Positions 26,039 to 36,000 of a stretch of DNA of 64,000 bases are shown piece after piece; the first letter of the stretch is position 1; the number at the start of each line of letters is the position of its first letter. The notes under the pieces were generated by a model. The model saw nothing but the letters and a program-made list of their open reading frames with translations. It had not been told where the DNA came from and searched no databases. A program made the translations under genes and the position numbers. Origin of the DNA: CAVVKW01 sp963761705 (lineage in GTDB: Bacteria; Verrucomicrobiota; Verrucomicrobiia; Chthoniobacterales; JAATET01); contig CAVXHK010000001.1 in the NCBI GenBank assembly GCA_963761705.1, forward strand, positions 62,001 through 126,000, written 5' to 3'.

Positions 26039-27088
26039 TCAGCCGCCGATCGCAACCATCCCCCGACCCGGCACGTAGGCGTCGCGAAACTCGTGCTCCC
26101 GCGGCTTCCGCGCCACCACGTCCACAAAGATCCGCCGCAACTCCGCATCCGACGCCCCACCCCGAAGCGCGCCCCGCAGATCAAATTCCAAATGGCTCCC
26201 GAGACAGGGCCGCAGCTTCCCCTCGCACGTCAGCCGCATCTTGTTGCAGCTCTCGCAGAAGTGCAGATCCGTCATCGCACCGATGAATCCGATCCGCTGC
26301 CCCGTCCCCGGCACTTGATAATACACCGCCGGCCCGTTCGTCCGAAAGCCCGGCTCCGGAATCAGCTCGCCAAACTCCGCCCCGATCCGCCGCCGCGCCT
26401 CCCCGATCGGCAGGAACGAGTCCTCCGCCAGCACGTCCCCCGTCGTTACCGGCATGAGTTCGATCAATCTCAGCAACAACCCCCGCTCCGCCGCGAACTT
26501 CACCAACGGCCCCAGCGCCGCCTCCGATCGGCCCCGCATGAGCACCGCGTTCAGCTTGATCGAATCAAATCCCGCCCCCAGCACCGCCTCGATCCCATTC
26601 AGCACGTCCGGCAGAAAATCCCGCCCCGTCGCCGCCGCGTAGTCCGCCCGATCCAGCGTATCCAGTGACACGTTCACCGTCCGCACTCCCCGCGCGCGCA
26701 GTCCCGCCGCCATCGTCACCCCAGGCTCAACCTCCCGCGCCAGCAGCGTCCCGTTCGTCGACACCCCCACATCCTCGATCTCCGGGATCCCCCGCATCAT
26801 TTCGAAAAGTTCTAGGATCCCCCGCCGCGTGAGCGGCTCGCCCCCCGTTACCCGCACCTTCCGCACCCCCAGCGACGTCGCGATCCGCAGCACCCGCGCG
26901 ATCTCTTCGTAGGTGAGAATCTCGTCCCGCCCCCGCCATTCCTGCAGCTCCTGCGGCATGCAATACCCGCACCGCTCGTTGCAACGATCCGTCACCGAGA
27001 CCCGCAAGTAAGAAATGATGTGCCCAAACGCGTCCTCCACGGCCCGAAACTTAGGCGGCACCCGGACCACGCCCAAATCATAAATCAC
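26039..27088 (-). CDS. moaA: GTP 3',8-cyclase MoaA
   Basis: 349 residues. Radical SAM enzyme of the first molybdenum cofactor step, acting on GTP. N-terminal 4Fe-4S cluster CxxxCxxC in VTDRCNERCGYCMPQE; VRVTGGEPLTRRGILELF; NVSLDTLDR; C-terminal cluster ligands in FCESCNKMRLTCEGKLRPCL. The usual C-terminal GG is read here as AIGG at the end (VAIGG), keeping the family feature. First gene of the moa run; 59 bases separate it from the divergent STAS gene, which is too short to hold a molybdenum-cofactor riboswitch. Confidence 0.95.
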   Translation of the reverse strand: MIYDLGVVRVPPKFRAVEDAFGHIISYLRVSVTDRCNERCGYCMPQELQEWRGRDEILTYEEIARVLRIATSLGVRKVRVTGGEPLTRRGILELFEMMRGIPEIEDVGVSTNGTLLAREVEPGVTMAAGLRARGVRTVNVSLDTLDRADYAAATGRDFLPDVLNGIEAVLGAGFDSIKLNAVLMRGRSEAALGPLVKFAAERGLLLRLIELMPVTTGDVLAEDSFLPIGEARRRIGAEFGELIPEPGFRTNGPAVYYQVPGTGQRIGFIGAMTDLHFCESCNKMRLTCEGKLRPCLGSHLEFDLRGALRGGASDAELRRIFVDVVARKPREHEFRDAYVPGRGMVAIGG

Positions 27089-27147
27089 AAATCGTAAATC
27101 ATAATTTCTCGCTCGCCCGGCCCACCCGGCGTTATCTCAACTTCGGC

Positions 27148-27483
27148 ATGGACATCAAAGAAGCGCACGATCAAGGCACCACCACCCTCACGCCCAAAGG
27201 CGAAATCGATCTTCACGCCTCGCCCCGACTCCGGGAGGCCCTCCACGCTCAGGCCGAAAAAAAGACACCCGTCCTGCTCACCGACTTTTCCAACGTCGCC
27301 TACATCGACTCCTCCGGCTTAGCGACCCTGGTCGAATACGTCCGCGACTCCAAATCCTTCAACGGCAAATTCGCCCTCTACGCCCTCCAACCGAAAGTGA
27401 AGATGGTCTTCGAACTCGTCCGGCTGAACGAACTGTTCACGATCACCGACACGAGGGAGGAAGCGCTCGCCGCGCTCGCCTAG
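27148..27483 (+). CDS. STAS-domain protein (anti-sigma factor antagonist fold)
   Basis: 111 residues, a single STAS domain: TTTLTPKGEIDLHASPRLRE and the phosphorylatable segment NVAYIDSSGLATLVEYVRD (Ser in DSSG). Such proteins bind kinases of sigma regulators, but in this position, directly before an MlaE permease, the domain more likely plays the MlaB role as the small cytoplasmic subunit of the lipid ABC transporter. That role is inferred from order. It ends 82 bases before mlaE, with no gene between. Confidence 0.85.
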   Translation: MDIKEAHDQGTTTLTPKGEIDLHASPRLREALHAQAEKKTPVLLTDFSNVAYIDSSGLATLVEYVRDSKSFNGKFALYALQPKVKMVFELVRLNELFTITDTREEALAALA

Positions 27484-27565
27484 TCGGAAGGTCAGGAAGT
27501 CCAAAGTCCAATCGCCCCAGCGATTCAAAATCGACTTTTCCGACCTTCGACCTTCCGACCGCATC

Positions 27566-28303
27566 ATGCCCGCACTAACCCCCCGCATCCTCTACTGGAT
27601 TTTCGTCGCCCCGTTTCTCGGCAAACGCCCCTTCCGGCTCGCCGCCGTCTTCCAGCAACTCGTCCGCATCGGCGTCCAGGCGGTCCCGATGACGGCGCTC
27701 ACTTCGCTCAGCATCGGCTTCACCCTCGCCATGCAGGGTGCCCACGAACTCTCACGCATGGGCGCGACCGCCTATGTGCCCGATCTCGTCGGTATCTCGC
27801 TGCTCCGCGAACTCGGCCCGCTGCTCGTCGGCGTCGTCGTGATCGGTCGCAGCGGCTCCGCCGTCACCGCCGAGCTCGGCACCATGAAGGTCTCCGAAGA
27901 GATCGAAGCCCTCGAGGTCATGGCCATCGACCCCATCCGCTACCTCGTCGTCCCCCGCTTCCTCGCCATGATGATTATGCTCCCCGTCCTGACGGTCTTC
28001 GGCGACTACATCGGCATCCTCGGCGGCTGGAGCGTCTGCCATTTCGCCCTCGGCATGCCGACCGACGCCTTCATCCTCCGATTCCTCGAAGCCTCCACCC
28101 CCATGGATCTCTGGAGCGGCGTCATCAAGAGCTTTGTCTTTGCCTACCTCATCATCACGATCGCCTGCCAATCCGGTCTGTCCGTCACCGGCGGAGCCGA
28201 AGGCGTCGGCCAGGCCACCACCGACTCCGTCGTGAAAAGCCTCCTCGCCATGCTCGTCGCTAACGCCGTCCTCACCGCCATCTTCTTCGTCGCCGAGACG
28301 TGA
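27566..28303 (+). CDS. mlaE: MlaE-family lipid ABC transporter permease
   Basis: 245 residues. Permease of an MCE/Mla system moving phospholipids between membranes. Characteristic sequence: FTLAMQGAHELSRMGATAYV, SLLRELGPLLVGVVVIGRSG, SAVTAELGTMKVSEEIEALE and VMAIDPIRYLVVPRFLAMM, followed by membrane helices. ATPase and MCE genes follow in the same direction. Five to six membrane segments. Confidence 0.92.
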   Translation: MPALTPRILYWIFVAPFLGKRPFRLAAVFQQLVRIGVQAVPMTALTSLSIGFTLAMQGAHELSRMGATAYVPDLVGISLLRELGPLLVGVVVIGRSGSAVTAELGTMKVSEEIEALEVMAIDPIRYLVVPRFLAMMIMLPVLTVFGDYIGILGGWSVCHFALGMPTDAFILRFLEASTPMDLWSGVIKSFVFAYLIITIACQSGLSVTGGAEGVGQATTDSVVKSLLAMLVANAVLTAIFFVAET

Positions 28304-28392
28304 CTTTCCTCCTCGACCAGATTTGACGCCGCCCGGCGATCGTGCCAGATGTCAGTCCACTCCTCTACGCTTACGACCCACTTCGCCGAATC

Positions 28393-29247
28393 ATGACCGG
28401 GATTTTGACCGACTCGACGGACTCCGCCCCCGTCATCCAGGTCCGCGACCTCGTCCGCACTTTCGGCAATCGCACCGTCCTCAAAGGGATCAGCTTCGAC
28501 GTTCACCGGGGCGAGACACTCTGCATCATGGGTGGCTCCGGCTGCGGGAAGTCGACCCTCCTTCGTCACGTCGTCGGCATCCTCGCTCCCACCTCGGGAT
28601 CGGTGAAAATTTTCGGTCAGGAGACGACGACGCTAACGCCCCGCGATCGCGATACTCTCCGCCGCCGCTTTGGCATGAACTTCCAGTTCGGCGCCCTCCT
28701 CCAATCCCTTACCGTCGCCGAGAACGTCGCCCTTCCCCTCCGCGAGAACTCCGACGTCGACGACTCGATCATCGACCTCGTTGTGAAGCTCAAGCTCGAC
28801 CTCGTCGGCCTCACCGGCTTCGAGCACCTCAAGCCCGCCGAGATCTCCGGCGGCATGCGTAAACGCGTCGGCCTCGCTCGCGCCGTCGCCCTCGACCCCG
28901 AGCTCCTCTTTTCCGACGAACCCACCTCCGGACTCGATCCAATCATGACGGCCGTCATCGACGAGCTCACCCTCGACCTCACCCGCAAACTCGACATGAC
29001 CGCCGTCGTCGTCACCCACGACATGACGAGCGCCTTCCGCATCGCCACCCAGATGATCGTTCTTGGTGCGGGGCCAAAACAAGGCACCATCCTGGCGATG
29101 GGCACACCCGACGAGATCCGCGCATCCACCGACCCCGAGGTCCGGCAGTTCATCAACGGCCTCCCCGACGGCCCGATCCCGCTTCGCCTCGCAAAAGACG
29201 ACTACCTTGAGCGACTCATCGGCAACCCGCACGAGGGAGAAAAATGA
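28393..29247 (+). CDS. mlaF: MlaF-family ABC transporter ATP-binding protein
   Basis: About 284 residues from ATG 28393 (a frame start at 28342 adds 17 unlikely residues). Walker A GGSGCGKSTLLRHVVG, Q-loop FQFGALLQSLTVAENVALPL, signature LKPAEISGGMRKRVGLARAV, Walker B ELLFSDEPTSGLDPI and switch His in VVVTHDMTS. The GGMRKRVGLARA form is typical for MlaF. Energises the permease encoded just upstream; the MCE gene begins 19 bases after the stop. Confidence 0.93.
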   Translation: MTGILTDSTDSAPVIQVRDLVRTFGNRTVLKGISFDVHRGETLCIMGGSGCGKSTLLRHVVGILAPTSGSVKIFGQETTTLTPRDRDTLRRRFGMNFQFGALLQSLTVAENVALPLRENSDVDDSIIDLVVKLKLDLVGLTGFEHLKPAEISGGMRKRVGLARAVALDPELLFSDEPTSGLDPIMTAVIDELTLDLTRKLDMTAVVVTHDMTSAFRIATQMIVLGAGPKQGTILAMGTPDEIRASTDPEVRQFINGLPDGPIPLRLAKDDYLERLIGNPHEGEK

Positions 29248-29266
29248 TCACCCGCCACTCCGCCCC

Positions 29267-30304
29267 GTGAAACGCACCTCCGATTGGCTCATCGCCTTCG
29301 CCGTCATTGCTTGCAGCGTCGCCCTCCTGGCCGCCCTCTCCTTCGCGCTCACCGGCAATCCCTTCGCGAAACCGACCCGCACCATCCGCGTCCAGCTCCC
29401 CGACATCACCGGCCTCCAGACCAGCTCACTCGTCAAATACGCCGGAGCCACCGCCGGGACCATCCGATCCATCCGCATCCTCACCCCCGCCGAGCGGGTC
29501 GCCAGCATTGACCCGGCGAACGCCATCGAACTCACCCTCGCCATCGCTCGAGGCATTCCCGATTTCAGCGAAGGCACGACCGCCTCGGTCTCGGCCAACA
29601 CGCTGCTCGCCGACAAGTTCATTCTTCTCACCGCGGGCGACCCCACCGCCCCAGCGCTCGCCAACGGCGCGCTCATCCTCGGCACCCCTCCGACAACCAT
29701 CGACGGCCTCGTCCAGACCATCGACCGCTCGCTCCGCAGCCTCGATGCCCTGCTCCCGTCGGGCACCAACGGCCCACCTAACGTTCTCGAAGAAGCCCGC
29801 ACCACCCTGCTCGCCGTCCAGAAGCTCGTTGACCAAGCCGGCGGCACGCTCGCCGGAGCGGACACTCTCGTCGCTTCAGCGGGTTCAACCCTCTCCGAGG
29901 CAACCGCCCTCATTTCCGAGGCAAAGGACACCCTTTCGCTCGCAGATTCCACCCTCGCTCAAGCCCAGGATGTCCTCTCGGGCGACAAGACCAGCGCCCG
30001 CACCCTCATCGTCGACCTCGAGCAAACCGCCACCCAGCTCGACGACCTCGCCAGGCGTGCCCAACGCCTCATCGCCGACAACGCGGACTCCATCGACTCG
30101 ACTCTCGCCAACCTCCGCGTCACCACCGCCGACCTGAAAGTCACCGCCACCTACGCGAAAGCCCTCGCCTTCGCGCTCACCGACCGGCCCCAGCAGATCA
30201 TTTGGGGACCCGGCCGCTCCCCCATCGACGTCCCGCTTGAAGCCGACATCCTGGCCTCGGATCAGCCAATTCCGCTGATCGACCAGCGCAAAAAGCGGCG
30301 CTAG
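29267..30304 (+). CDS. mlaD: MCE/MlaD-family substrate-binding protein
   Basis: About 345 residues from GTG 29267. One N-terminal membrane helix (LIAFAVIACSVALLAALSFA), then the MCE core: LPDITGLQTSSLVKYAGATA and GIPDFSEGTTASVSANTLLA. The C-terminal half is helical with heptads (LEEARTTLLAVQKLVDQAGG, LISEAKDTLSLADSTLAQAQ), which in relatives forms a hydrophobic tunnel across the periplasm. Completes STAS-MlaE-MlaF-MlaD. MlaA and MlaC partners are not in the window. Confidence 0.85.
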   Translation: MKRTSDWLIAFAVIACSVALLAALSFALTGNPFAKPTRTIRVQLPDITGLQTSSLVKYAGATAGTIRSIRILTPAERVASIDPANAIELTLAIARGIPDFSEGTTASVSANTLLADKFILLTAGDPTAPALANGALILGTPPTTIDGLVQTIDRSLRSLDALLPSGTNGPPNVLEEARTTLLAVQKLVDQAGGTLAGADTLVASAGSTLSEATALISEAKDTLSLADSTLAQAQDVLSGDKTSARTLIVDLEQTATQLDDLARRAQRLIADNADSIDSTLANLRVTTADLKVTATYAKALAFALTDRPQQIIWGPGRSPIDVPLEADILASDQPIPLIDQRKKRR

Positions 30305-30315
30305 CTTTCTCTGCC

Positions 30316-31278
30316 ATGCCGCAGATCGATTTACCCCTCGCCGACCTTCATCAATACAGTGGCCGCAACCCCCGGCCCGCCGATTTCGACGCGTTCTGGG
30401 ATGCCGGTCTCGAGGAACTCGACACCCTCGACGCCGACGTCTCCCTAACCCCCGCCAAGTTCACCTCTCCGGTCGCGGACTGCTTTCACCTCCACTTCAC
30501 GGGCGTCGGCGGCAGCCGCATCCACGCCAAATACCTCCGGCCCAAATCCGACCGCCCCGCCCCGCATCCCGCCATTCTCCGTTTCCACGGTTACAGCGGG
30601 AACAGCGGCGACTGGAGCGACCATCTCGCCTTCGTCGGACTCGGCCACTCGGTCGCCGCGCTCGACTGCCGCGGCCAGGGTGGACGGAGCGAGGACCGGG
30701 GCGGCATCCTCGGCGCGACGTGCAAAGGCCAGATCACCCGAGGCCTCGACGACGATCCGACCCGCCTTCTCTTCCGCCAGATCTTCCTCGATACGGCTCA
30801 ACTCGCCCGCATCGTCGCGGCCTTCGACGAAGTCGACGGCTCCCGCCTCGGGGCCTTCGGCGGCTCACAAGGCGGCGCTCTCACCCTCGCTTGCGCCGCG
30901 CTTCATCCTCCCATCGCTCGCGCGTTTTCGGTCTTCCCCTTCCTCTGCGACTACCAGCGCGTCTGGGAAATGGATCTCGCCGAGCACGCCTACGAAGACC
31001 TTCGGACCTACTTCCGCCACTTCGATCCCCGCCACGAACGCGAGGTTGAGATTTTTACCAAGCTCGGGCACATCGACGTCCAGCACCTCGCTCCCCGCAT
31101 CCGCGCTCGCACGATCATGACCACTGGACTCATGGACCGCATCTGCCCCCCCTCCACCCAGTTCGCCGCCTACAACAAGATAACTGCGCCGAAGGAGCTC
31201 ATCGTCTACCCCGACTACGGCCACGAAAATCTCCCCGGCTGCGGCGACGCGGCCTACCAGTTTCTCAACGATCTCTAG
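30316..31278 (+). CDS. CE7-family acetyl esterase (acetylxylan esterase type)
   Basis: 320 residues, the usual length. Removes acetyl groups from xylo-oligosaccharides and similar esters. PADFDAFWDAGLEELD near the start, FHGYSGNSGDWSDHLAFVGL, the family RGQGG motif in ALDCRGQGGRSED, nucleophile Ser in GAFGGSQGGALTLACAAL, acid in GLMDRICPPSTQFAAYN and His in YPDYGHENLPG. No signal peptide, so cytoplasmic. It begins 11 bases after mlaD but is probably only a positional neighbour. Confidence 0.92.
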   Translation: MPQIDLPLADLHQYSGRNPRPADFDAFWDAGLEELDTLDADVSLTPAKFTSPVADCFHLHFTGVGGSRIHAKYLRPKSDRPAPHPAILRFHGYSGNSGDWSDHLAFVGLGHSVAALDCRGQGGRSEDRGGILGATCKGQITRGLDDDPTRLLFRQIFLDTAQLARIVAAFDEVDGSRLGAFGGSQGGALTLACAALHPPIARAFSVFPFLCDYQRVWEMDLAEHAYEDLRTYFRHFDPRHEREVEIFTKLGHIDVQHLAPRIRARTIMTTGLMDRICPPSTQFAAYNKITAPKELIVYPDYGHENLPGCGDAAYQFLNDL

Positions 31279-31279
31279 G

Positions 31280-31450
31280 TCAATGCCCCGCCGCCCGCGC
31301 TCGGTCCAAGCGCCGCGAACTGTGCGGACCAAACATCTGATCCTGAGCCGTCTTCACCTGCTCCCGCTTCTCCTCCGACGGCGAAGCGCACCCAAAGAGT
31401 CCGAGTGAAGCAAGAACGAGAAACCCGCTCAAGGCGCGGCGATAGTCCAT
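31280..31450 (-). CDS. Small predicted lipoprotein
   Basis: 56 residues from ATG 31450: MDYRRALSGFLVLASLGLFG then CASPSEEKREQVKTAQDQM and a basic C-terminus. LGLFGC is a lipobox, so the mature protein would be about 37 residues anchored at the membrane. It follows a second small lipoprotein gene at 31498-31644 on the same strand and is convergent with the esterase, whose stop lies one base away. No known family recognised. Confidence 0.6.
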   Translation of the reverse strand: MDYRRALSGFLVLASLGLFGCASPSEEKREQVKTAQDQMFGPHSSRRLDRARAAGH

Positions 31451-31497
31451 CGCCGACCCAACCCGAAAGCCGCGAGCCTCATGCCCCCGCCTACCCC

Positions 31498-31644
31498 TCA
31501 CCGGTAAAAACTCACCCCGTCCCGCCGCGTCGTCAGCACCTTCACCTGACCGTCAGCTTGCTCCTGCGACGTCAGCGGCTTCCGCTCCCCCGTCGCGCAC
31601 CCCGCCAAAAACCCGACCAACAACAGCATCACTCCAATTTTCAT
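31498..31644 (-). CDS. Small predicted lipoprotein
   Basis: 48 residues from ATG 31644: MKIGVMLLLVGFLAGCATGE then RKPLTSQEQADGQVKVLTTR and a short end. Clear signal and lipobox (GFLAGC), leaving a mature chain of about 33 residues. Paired with another tiny lipoprotein 47 bases downstream, and similar in plan (charged, Gln/Lys-rich mature part), so the two may be diverged duplicates. Function unknown. Confidence 0.6.
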   Translation of the reverse strand: MKIGVMLLLVGFLAGCATGERKPLTSQEQADGQVKVLTTRRDGVSFYR

Positions 31645-31751
31645 CCGACAAGCTACTCCCCTCCACCCATTCCGCAACGCGTCATAGTCCCTCACCCCGC
31701 TTGCAACCCCCGCTCTGCGCGCCTACCCTCACCGCCTTTCACCACACGACC

Positions 31752-32939
31752 ATGGACAGCATTCTTGATCCCAGCCGCCTCGAAGGCATCGAATTTTCCA
31801 ACGACGAGATCGCCCGTTACTCGCGCCACCTCATCATGCCCGAGGTCACGCTCGAAGGTCAGCGCAAACTCAAAGCCGCCCGCGTCCTCTGCATCGGCAC
31901 CGGCGGTCTCGGCAGTCCCATCGGCCTCTACCTCGCCGCCGCGGGCGTCGGCACCCTCGGCCTCGTCGACTGCGACGTCGTCGACTACTCGAATCTCCAG
32001 CGTCAAATCCTCCACGGCACCAAGGACGTCGGCCGCAAGAAAATCAACTCTGCCCGCGATCGCATCAAAGACACCAACCCCAACGTCCAGGTCGAGCTGC
32101 ACGACACCTTCTTCACCGCCGACAACGCCGAGGAGATCGTCACGAACTACGATCTCGTGATCGACGGCACGGACAACTTCCCCACCCGCTACCTCTCGAA
32201 CGACATCTGCGTCTTCCTGAAAAAACCCAACGTCTACGGTTCCATTTTCCGTTTTGACGGTCAGGCCACCGTTTTCGCCCCCCACCTCGGCGGCCCCTGC
32301 TACCGCTGCCTCTACCCGGAACCCCCACCTCCCGGCATGGTCCCCTCCTGCGCGGAAGGCGGCGTTCTCGGCGTCCTTCCTGGCATCGTCGGCGTCATTC
32401 AGGCCATCGAAGCCGTCAAACTGATCGTCGGCATCGGCGAACCCCTCATCGGTCGCCTCCTCCACTTCGACGCCCTCAAGATGGCCTTCCGCGAGTTCAA
32501 GCTTCGCAAAGATCCCTCCTGCCCCGTCTGCGGCGGGAACCCGACGGTCACCGAACTCATCGACTACGACACGTTCTGCGGCATCCCGCAGGCGGCCGCC
32601 GCCGAAGAGGCCGAAGCCCCGCTCCCCGAGATCACCGTCGAAGAATTGAAAGCCCGCCAAGACGCCGACGACGACTTCATCCTCCTAGACGTCCGCGAAC
32701 CCTACGAATACGACGTCGCTCGGATCCCCGGCTCCAAGCTCATCCCGCTGGGCGAGCTCCCCGCCCGCCTCAGCGAACTCGACACGGCCGACGACATCGT
32801 CGTGCATTGTAAAATGGGTGGCCGGAGCGCGACCGCCGTCCGCGCCCTGCAGGAAGCGGGCTTCGCCAAGCTCCACAACGTTGAAGGCGGCATCCTCGCC
32901 TGGTCCGACCGGATCGACCCCACCGTCCCGAAATACTGA
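31752..32939 (+). CDS. moeB: MoeB/ThiF-type adenylyltransferase with C-terminal rhodanese
   Basis: 395 residues from ATG 31752. Activates the C-terminal glycine of a ubiquitin-like sulfur carrier (MoaD or ThiS). N-terminal E1-like domain: RYSRHLIMPEVTLEGQRKLK, nucleotide loop CIGTGGLGSPIGLYLAAAGV, LVDCDVVDYSNLQRQILHG, VIDGTDNFPTRYLSNDICV, CYRCLYPEPPPPGMVPSCAE, and zinc cysteines CPVCGG. The C-terminal rhodanese (DVREPYEYDVARIPGSKLIP) has active-site Cys in VVHCKMGGRSATA, so it can also thiolate the carrier, the MoeZ/MOCS3 arrangement. Links to the moa genes 5 kb upstream. Confidence 0.92.
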   Translation: MDSILDPSRLEGIEFSNDEIARYSRHLIMPEVTLEGQRKLKAARVLCIGTGGLGSPIGLYLAAAGVGTLGLVDCDVVDYSNLQRQILHGTKDVGRKKINSARDRIKDTNPNVQVELHDTFFTADNAEEIVTNYDLVIDGTDNFPTRYLSNDICVFLKKPNVYGSIFRFDGQATVFAPHLGGPCYRCLYPEPPPPGMVPSCAEGGVLGVLPGIVGVIQAIEAVKLIVGIGEPLIGRLLHFDALKMAFREFKLRKDPSCPVCGGNPTVTELIDYDTFCGIPQAAAAEEAEAPLPEITVEELKARQDADDDFILLDVREPYEYDVARIPGSKLIPLGELPARLSELDTADDIVVHCKMGGRSATAVRALQEAGFAKLHNVEGGILAWSDRIDPTVPKY

Positions 32940-32944
32940 CACCC

Positions 32945-33002
32945 GCATCGGCGGCACCGGCTTCTAGCCGATGCTCCCCCAACGTATCAGCCCCGAGCTG
33001 AT
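32945..33002. terminator. Two hairpins between convergent moeB and histidine kinase genes
   Basis: GCATCGGC (32945-32952) pairs with GCCGATGC (32967-32974). Next, ATCAGC-CCCGA-GCTGAT forms a 6-bp stem at 32986-33002. They fill the 90-base gap between two convergent stops, where a bidirectional terminator is expected; U tracts are absent. Confidence 0.5.
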
Positions 33003-33028
33003 CACCCGGACCTCACGCCCTCTTCTCT

Positions 33029-36000
33029 TTAAGCCGCGGCCCCGATCCGCCCGTGGGCCGTTTCCAGCGCCTTCGCGAGGTCGCTGTTTCGTAGCGGCTT
33101 CGTGAGAAACTCCACCATCCCCGCCTCCAGGCAGCGCTCTCGCTCCTCGTCTTGCGCGTTCGCGGTCAAGGCGATGATCTGAGGGTATCCTGTCTGCGCG
33201 TCCGCCAGGATGGCCTCCGCCGCGTCGCGCCCACCCATCACCGGCATTTGGAGATCCATTAAAATGACGTCGTAGCCGCGGCGGCGAGCCGATTCCAAAG
33301 CCTGGGCACCGTCCGCCACCACGTCCGCTCCGTAGCCCATTTTCTTCAGTACGGCCAGGATGAGGCGCTGATTGATCGCGCTGTCCTCCGCCACCAGGAT
33401 CGAGAGCGGCCGCTCGAAGCCAGCAGCATGATCGAGCGCGAGATGCGTCGCCCCCGACGCATCCGCCCCTTCGCTCGCGGTGCGCATCGGGATCTCGAAG
33501 CGGAACTCCGACCCGACACCCACCGCCGACTCCACCCCGATCACGCCACCCATCAATTCCACGAGTCGCGCGCTGATGGCGAGTCCCAGCCCGGCCCCGC
33601 CGAATCGCCGCGAATCGCTGTCGTCAACTTGATCGAACATCTCGAATATCCGCGAGCGATCCTGCTCGGCGATTCCAATGCCCGTATCCGACACGGAGAA
33701 ACGAATCGCCGGACCGCCGATCAGCCCACGTCCGGGACCCACGTTCAACCGGACGTGTCCGACCGCCGTGAATTTGATCGCGTTCGCCAGGAGGTTCACC
33801 ACGACCTGGCGCAATCGCGCCCGGTCGGCGGAAATCAGCGTCGGCACCCCCGCATCAACGTCCATCGACAGCGAGAGACCTCGTTTGTCCGCCGCCGGTC
33901 TCTCGAGTCCCAGGCACTCCTTGGCGAATTCACGCACGGTCACGTTCACTTCGCGCAATTCGAGCGTCCCAGATTCAATCTTCGAGAAGCTCAGAACGTC
34001 CGTAACCAAATCCAACAACGCGTCGCCGCTCGCCCGGATCGTGTCGAGGTACTCAAGGGATTCTTCCGCCGTCGGAGCTTCCCGCATGAGATCGCACATT
34101 CCGAGGATCGCGTTCAGCGGTGTCCGGATCTCGTGGCTCATGTTGGCGACGAATTGCGACTTCGCCACGCTCGCAGCCTCCGCCCGCTCCTTCGCCTGCA
34201 CCAGTTCCCGCTCGATCTCCCGCCGCTCCGTCACGTCGCGAATCACCCCATAGACCCGTCTCGCTTTTCCGTCCCGCATCTCGACCGTCCACTTCACGCG
34301 CACCACGATCCGCCGCCCCTTGGCCGTCACGAAAGGCACTTCGCAATCGAACGCCTCACCGGTCTCGAGGCTCCGCGCCAAAGCGGGCCGGATCACCTCC
34401 CTCGCCTCTTCGGGATAGAAATCCAGCGCGTTCCCGAGCGTCGGCACGAAATCATCCTCCACTTCGTGCATCCGCCGCGTCTGTTCGGTCCAGATCGGGG
34501 TCATCGCGGCGACGTCGAATTCCCAACCGCCGACGTTGCCGATCTCGCCCGTTCGCTCGAGCAGCACCGCGTAGCTCCGCAGCTCCTCCGTCCGCCGCTT
34601 GTCGAGCGTCACGTCCGATTGCACCGAGGTGAAATGAGTCAACTCCCCTTCGTCGTTCCGCAGCGGCTCAACCCGGAACCGAACCCAAAATGGCGTCCCG
34701 TCCTTCCGATAATTCAGGACCTCCGTCTCGAACGATTCGCCGTGATCCAGCTTCCGCCTCATCTCCGCGACCGCTTCGGGATCGGTGCCTTCGCCCTGCA
34801 GGAACTCACCCGGAATCTTCCCGATCACCTCCGCCAGCGCGTAACCACTCACTTTCTCGAATGCCCGATTCACCCACTCGATCCGCCGCTCCGCGTCGCA
34901 AATGATAACCATGTTGTCCGTCTGGGCGGCCACCGCCGCCAGCACGCGCAGCTCGCGCTCGACCTCGCGCCGATCCGTCGTGTCCCGGACGAAACCATAC
35001 AATTCCACGACCCGCCCCCTCGCGTCCCGCACGGGGAATCCCCGCATTTCGATCCACCGGCTCTCCGCGTCGGGCACCCGGATCGCGAGCTCCAGCTGGT
35101 AATCCCGCCCGCGCTCCACCGCCCCTGCCACGAGCGCCCGCAACTGCTCCCGGTGAGCCGGATCGAAGAGTTCCTCCTGCTCGTCGAAGCGCGGCGCCCC
35201 CTCGCCCGGCGACCGAGCAAAGATCTCGAACATCCCCTCCGACCACACGAGCCGTTCGGCACCCACCTCCCACCGCCAACTCCCCGTCCCCGCCACCCGC
35301 TCGACCTTCTCCAGCAACATCCGCTGCTCCCCCAATTCGCGCTCGATCCGCGTCCGCTCCGTCACGTCGACCAGGCCCACCAGCACCCGGCCCATCCGCT
35401 CGCCCGACTTGCAGAACGTCACCCGCATCAACGCCTCGATCACGTTCCCCCGCAGCGTTCGCACCGGCACCTCGTTGCGAAACGAGTCCGCCCCCGCCAC
35501 CCACGCCAGGAGCTTCTGCCGGAATGTCGCCAACTCCTCGTCTCCGATCCTCACCGCCGCCCGCGAGCCAATCAACGCCTCGCGTCCCTCCGCCTCGAAC
35601 ATGCCCACCGCCGCTTCGTTCACCTCGGTGATCCGCACCTTCCGCCGAAGGTCCGCGACCACCGCCGGATGGTCCGCCAGATGACGCTCGAGATCCGTCA
35701 CCCCACTCCCGCGCAATTTCTCGACCTCCCCGGCGACCTCCGACCAATCCTCGGCCAGCAGCGCGACCGGAGCGGACCGGAAGATCTCCCGGAGCCGCGC
35801 CGCCGCTTCCCGCCGCTCGCGGCTCCCCCGGTAAAGACTGATCGCCAGCCAGCTGATCGAAGCCGCGATCACGGCGAAGGCCCCCAACGCTCCCGCCCGG
35901 ACCGGTAGCAGCGCCGCCGCCATCGTCGCCTTCGAGATCCGTGACAATACGATCTGCTCGTCCACCCAATCCGTTCCCGACACTTCGAGCGCGCCATCCT

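Noticed and set aside
31692..32660. 322-residue - strand frame antisense to moeB
   Set aside because: Gly/Asp/Val-rich complement of a gene with full E1-like motifs.
33428..35908. 826-residue open frame on the + strand, antisense to the histidine kinase
   Set aside because: Composition is His/Arg/Pro-rich with no domain, and it is the complement of a well-supported kinase gene; a GC-rich shadow.
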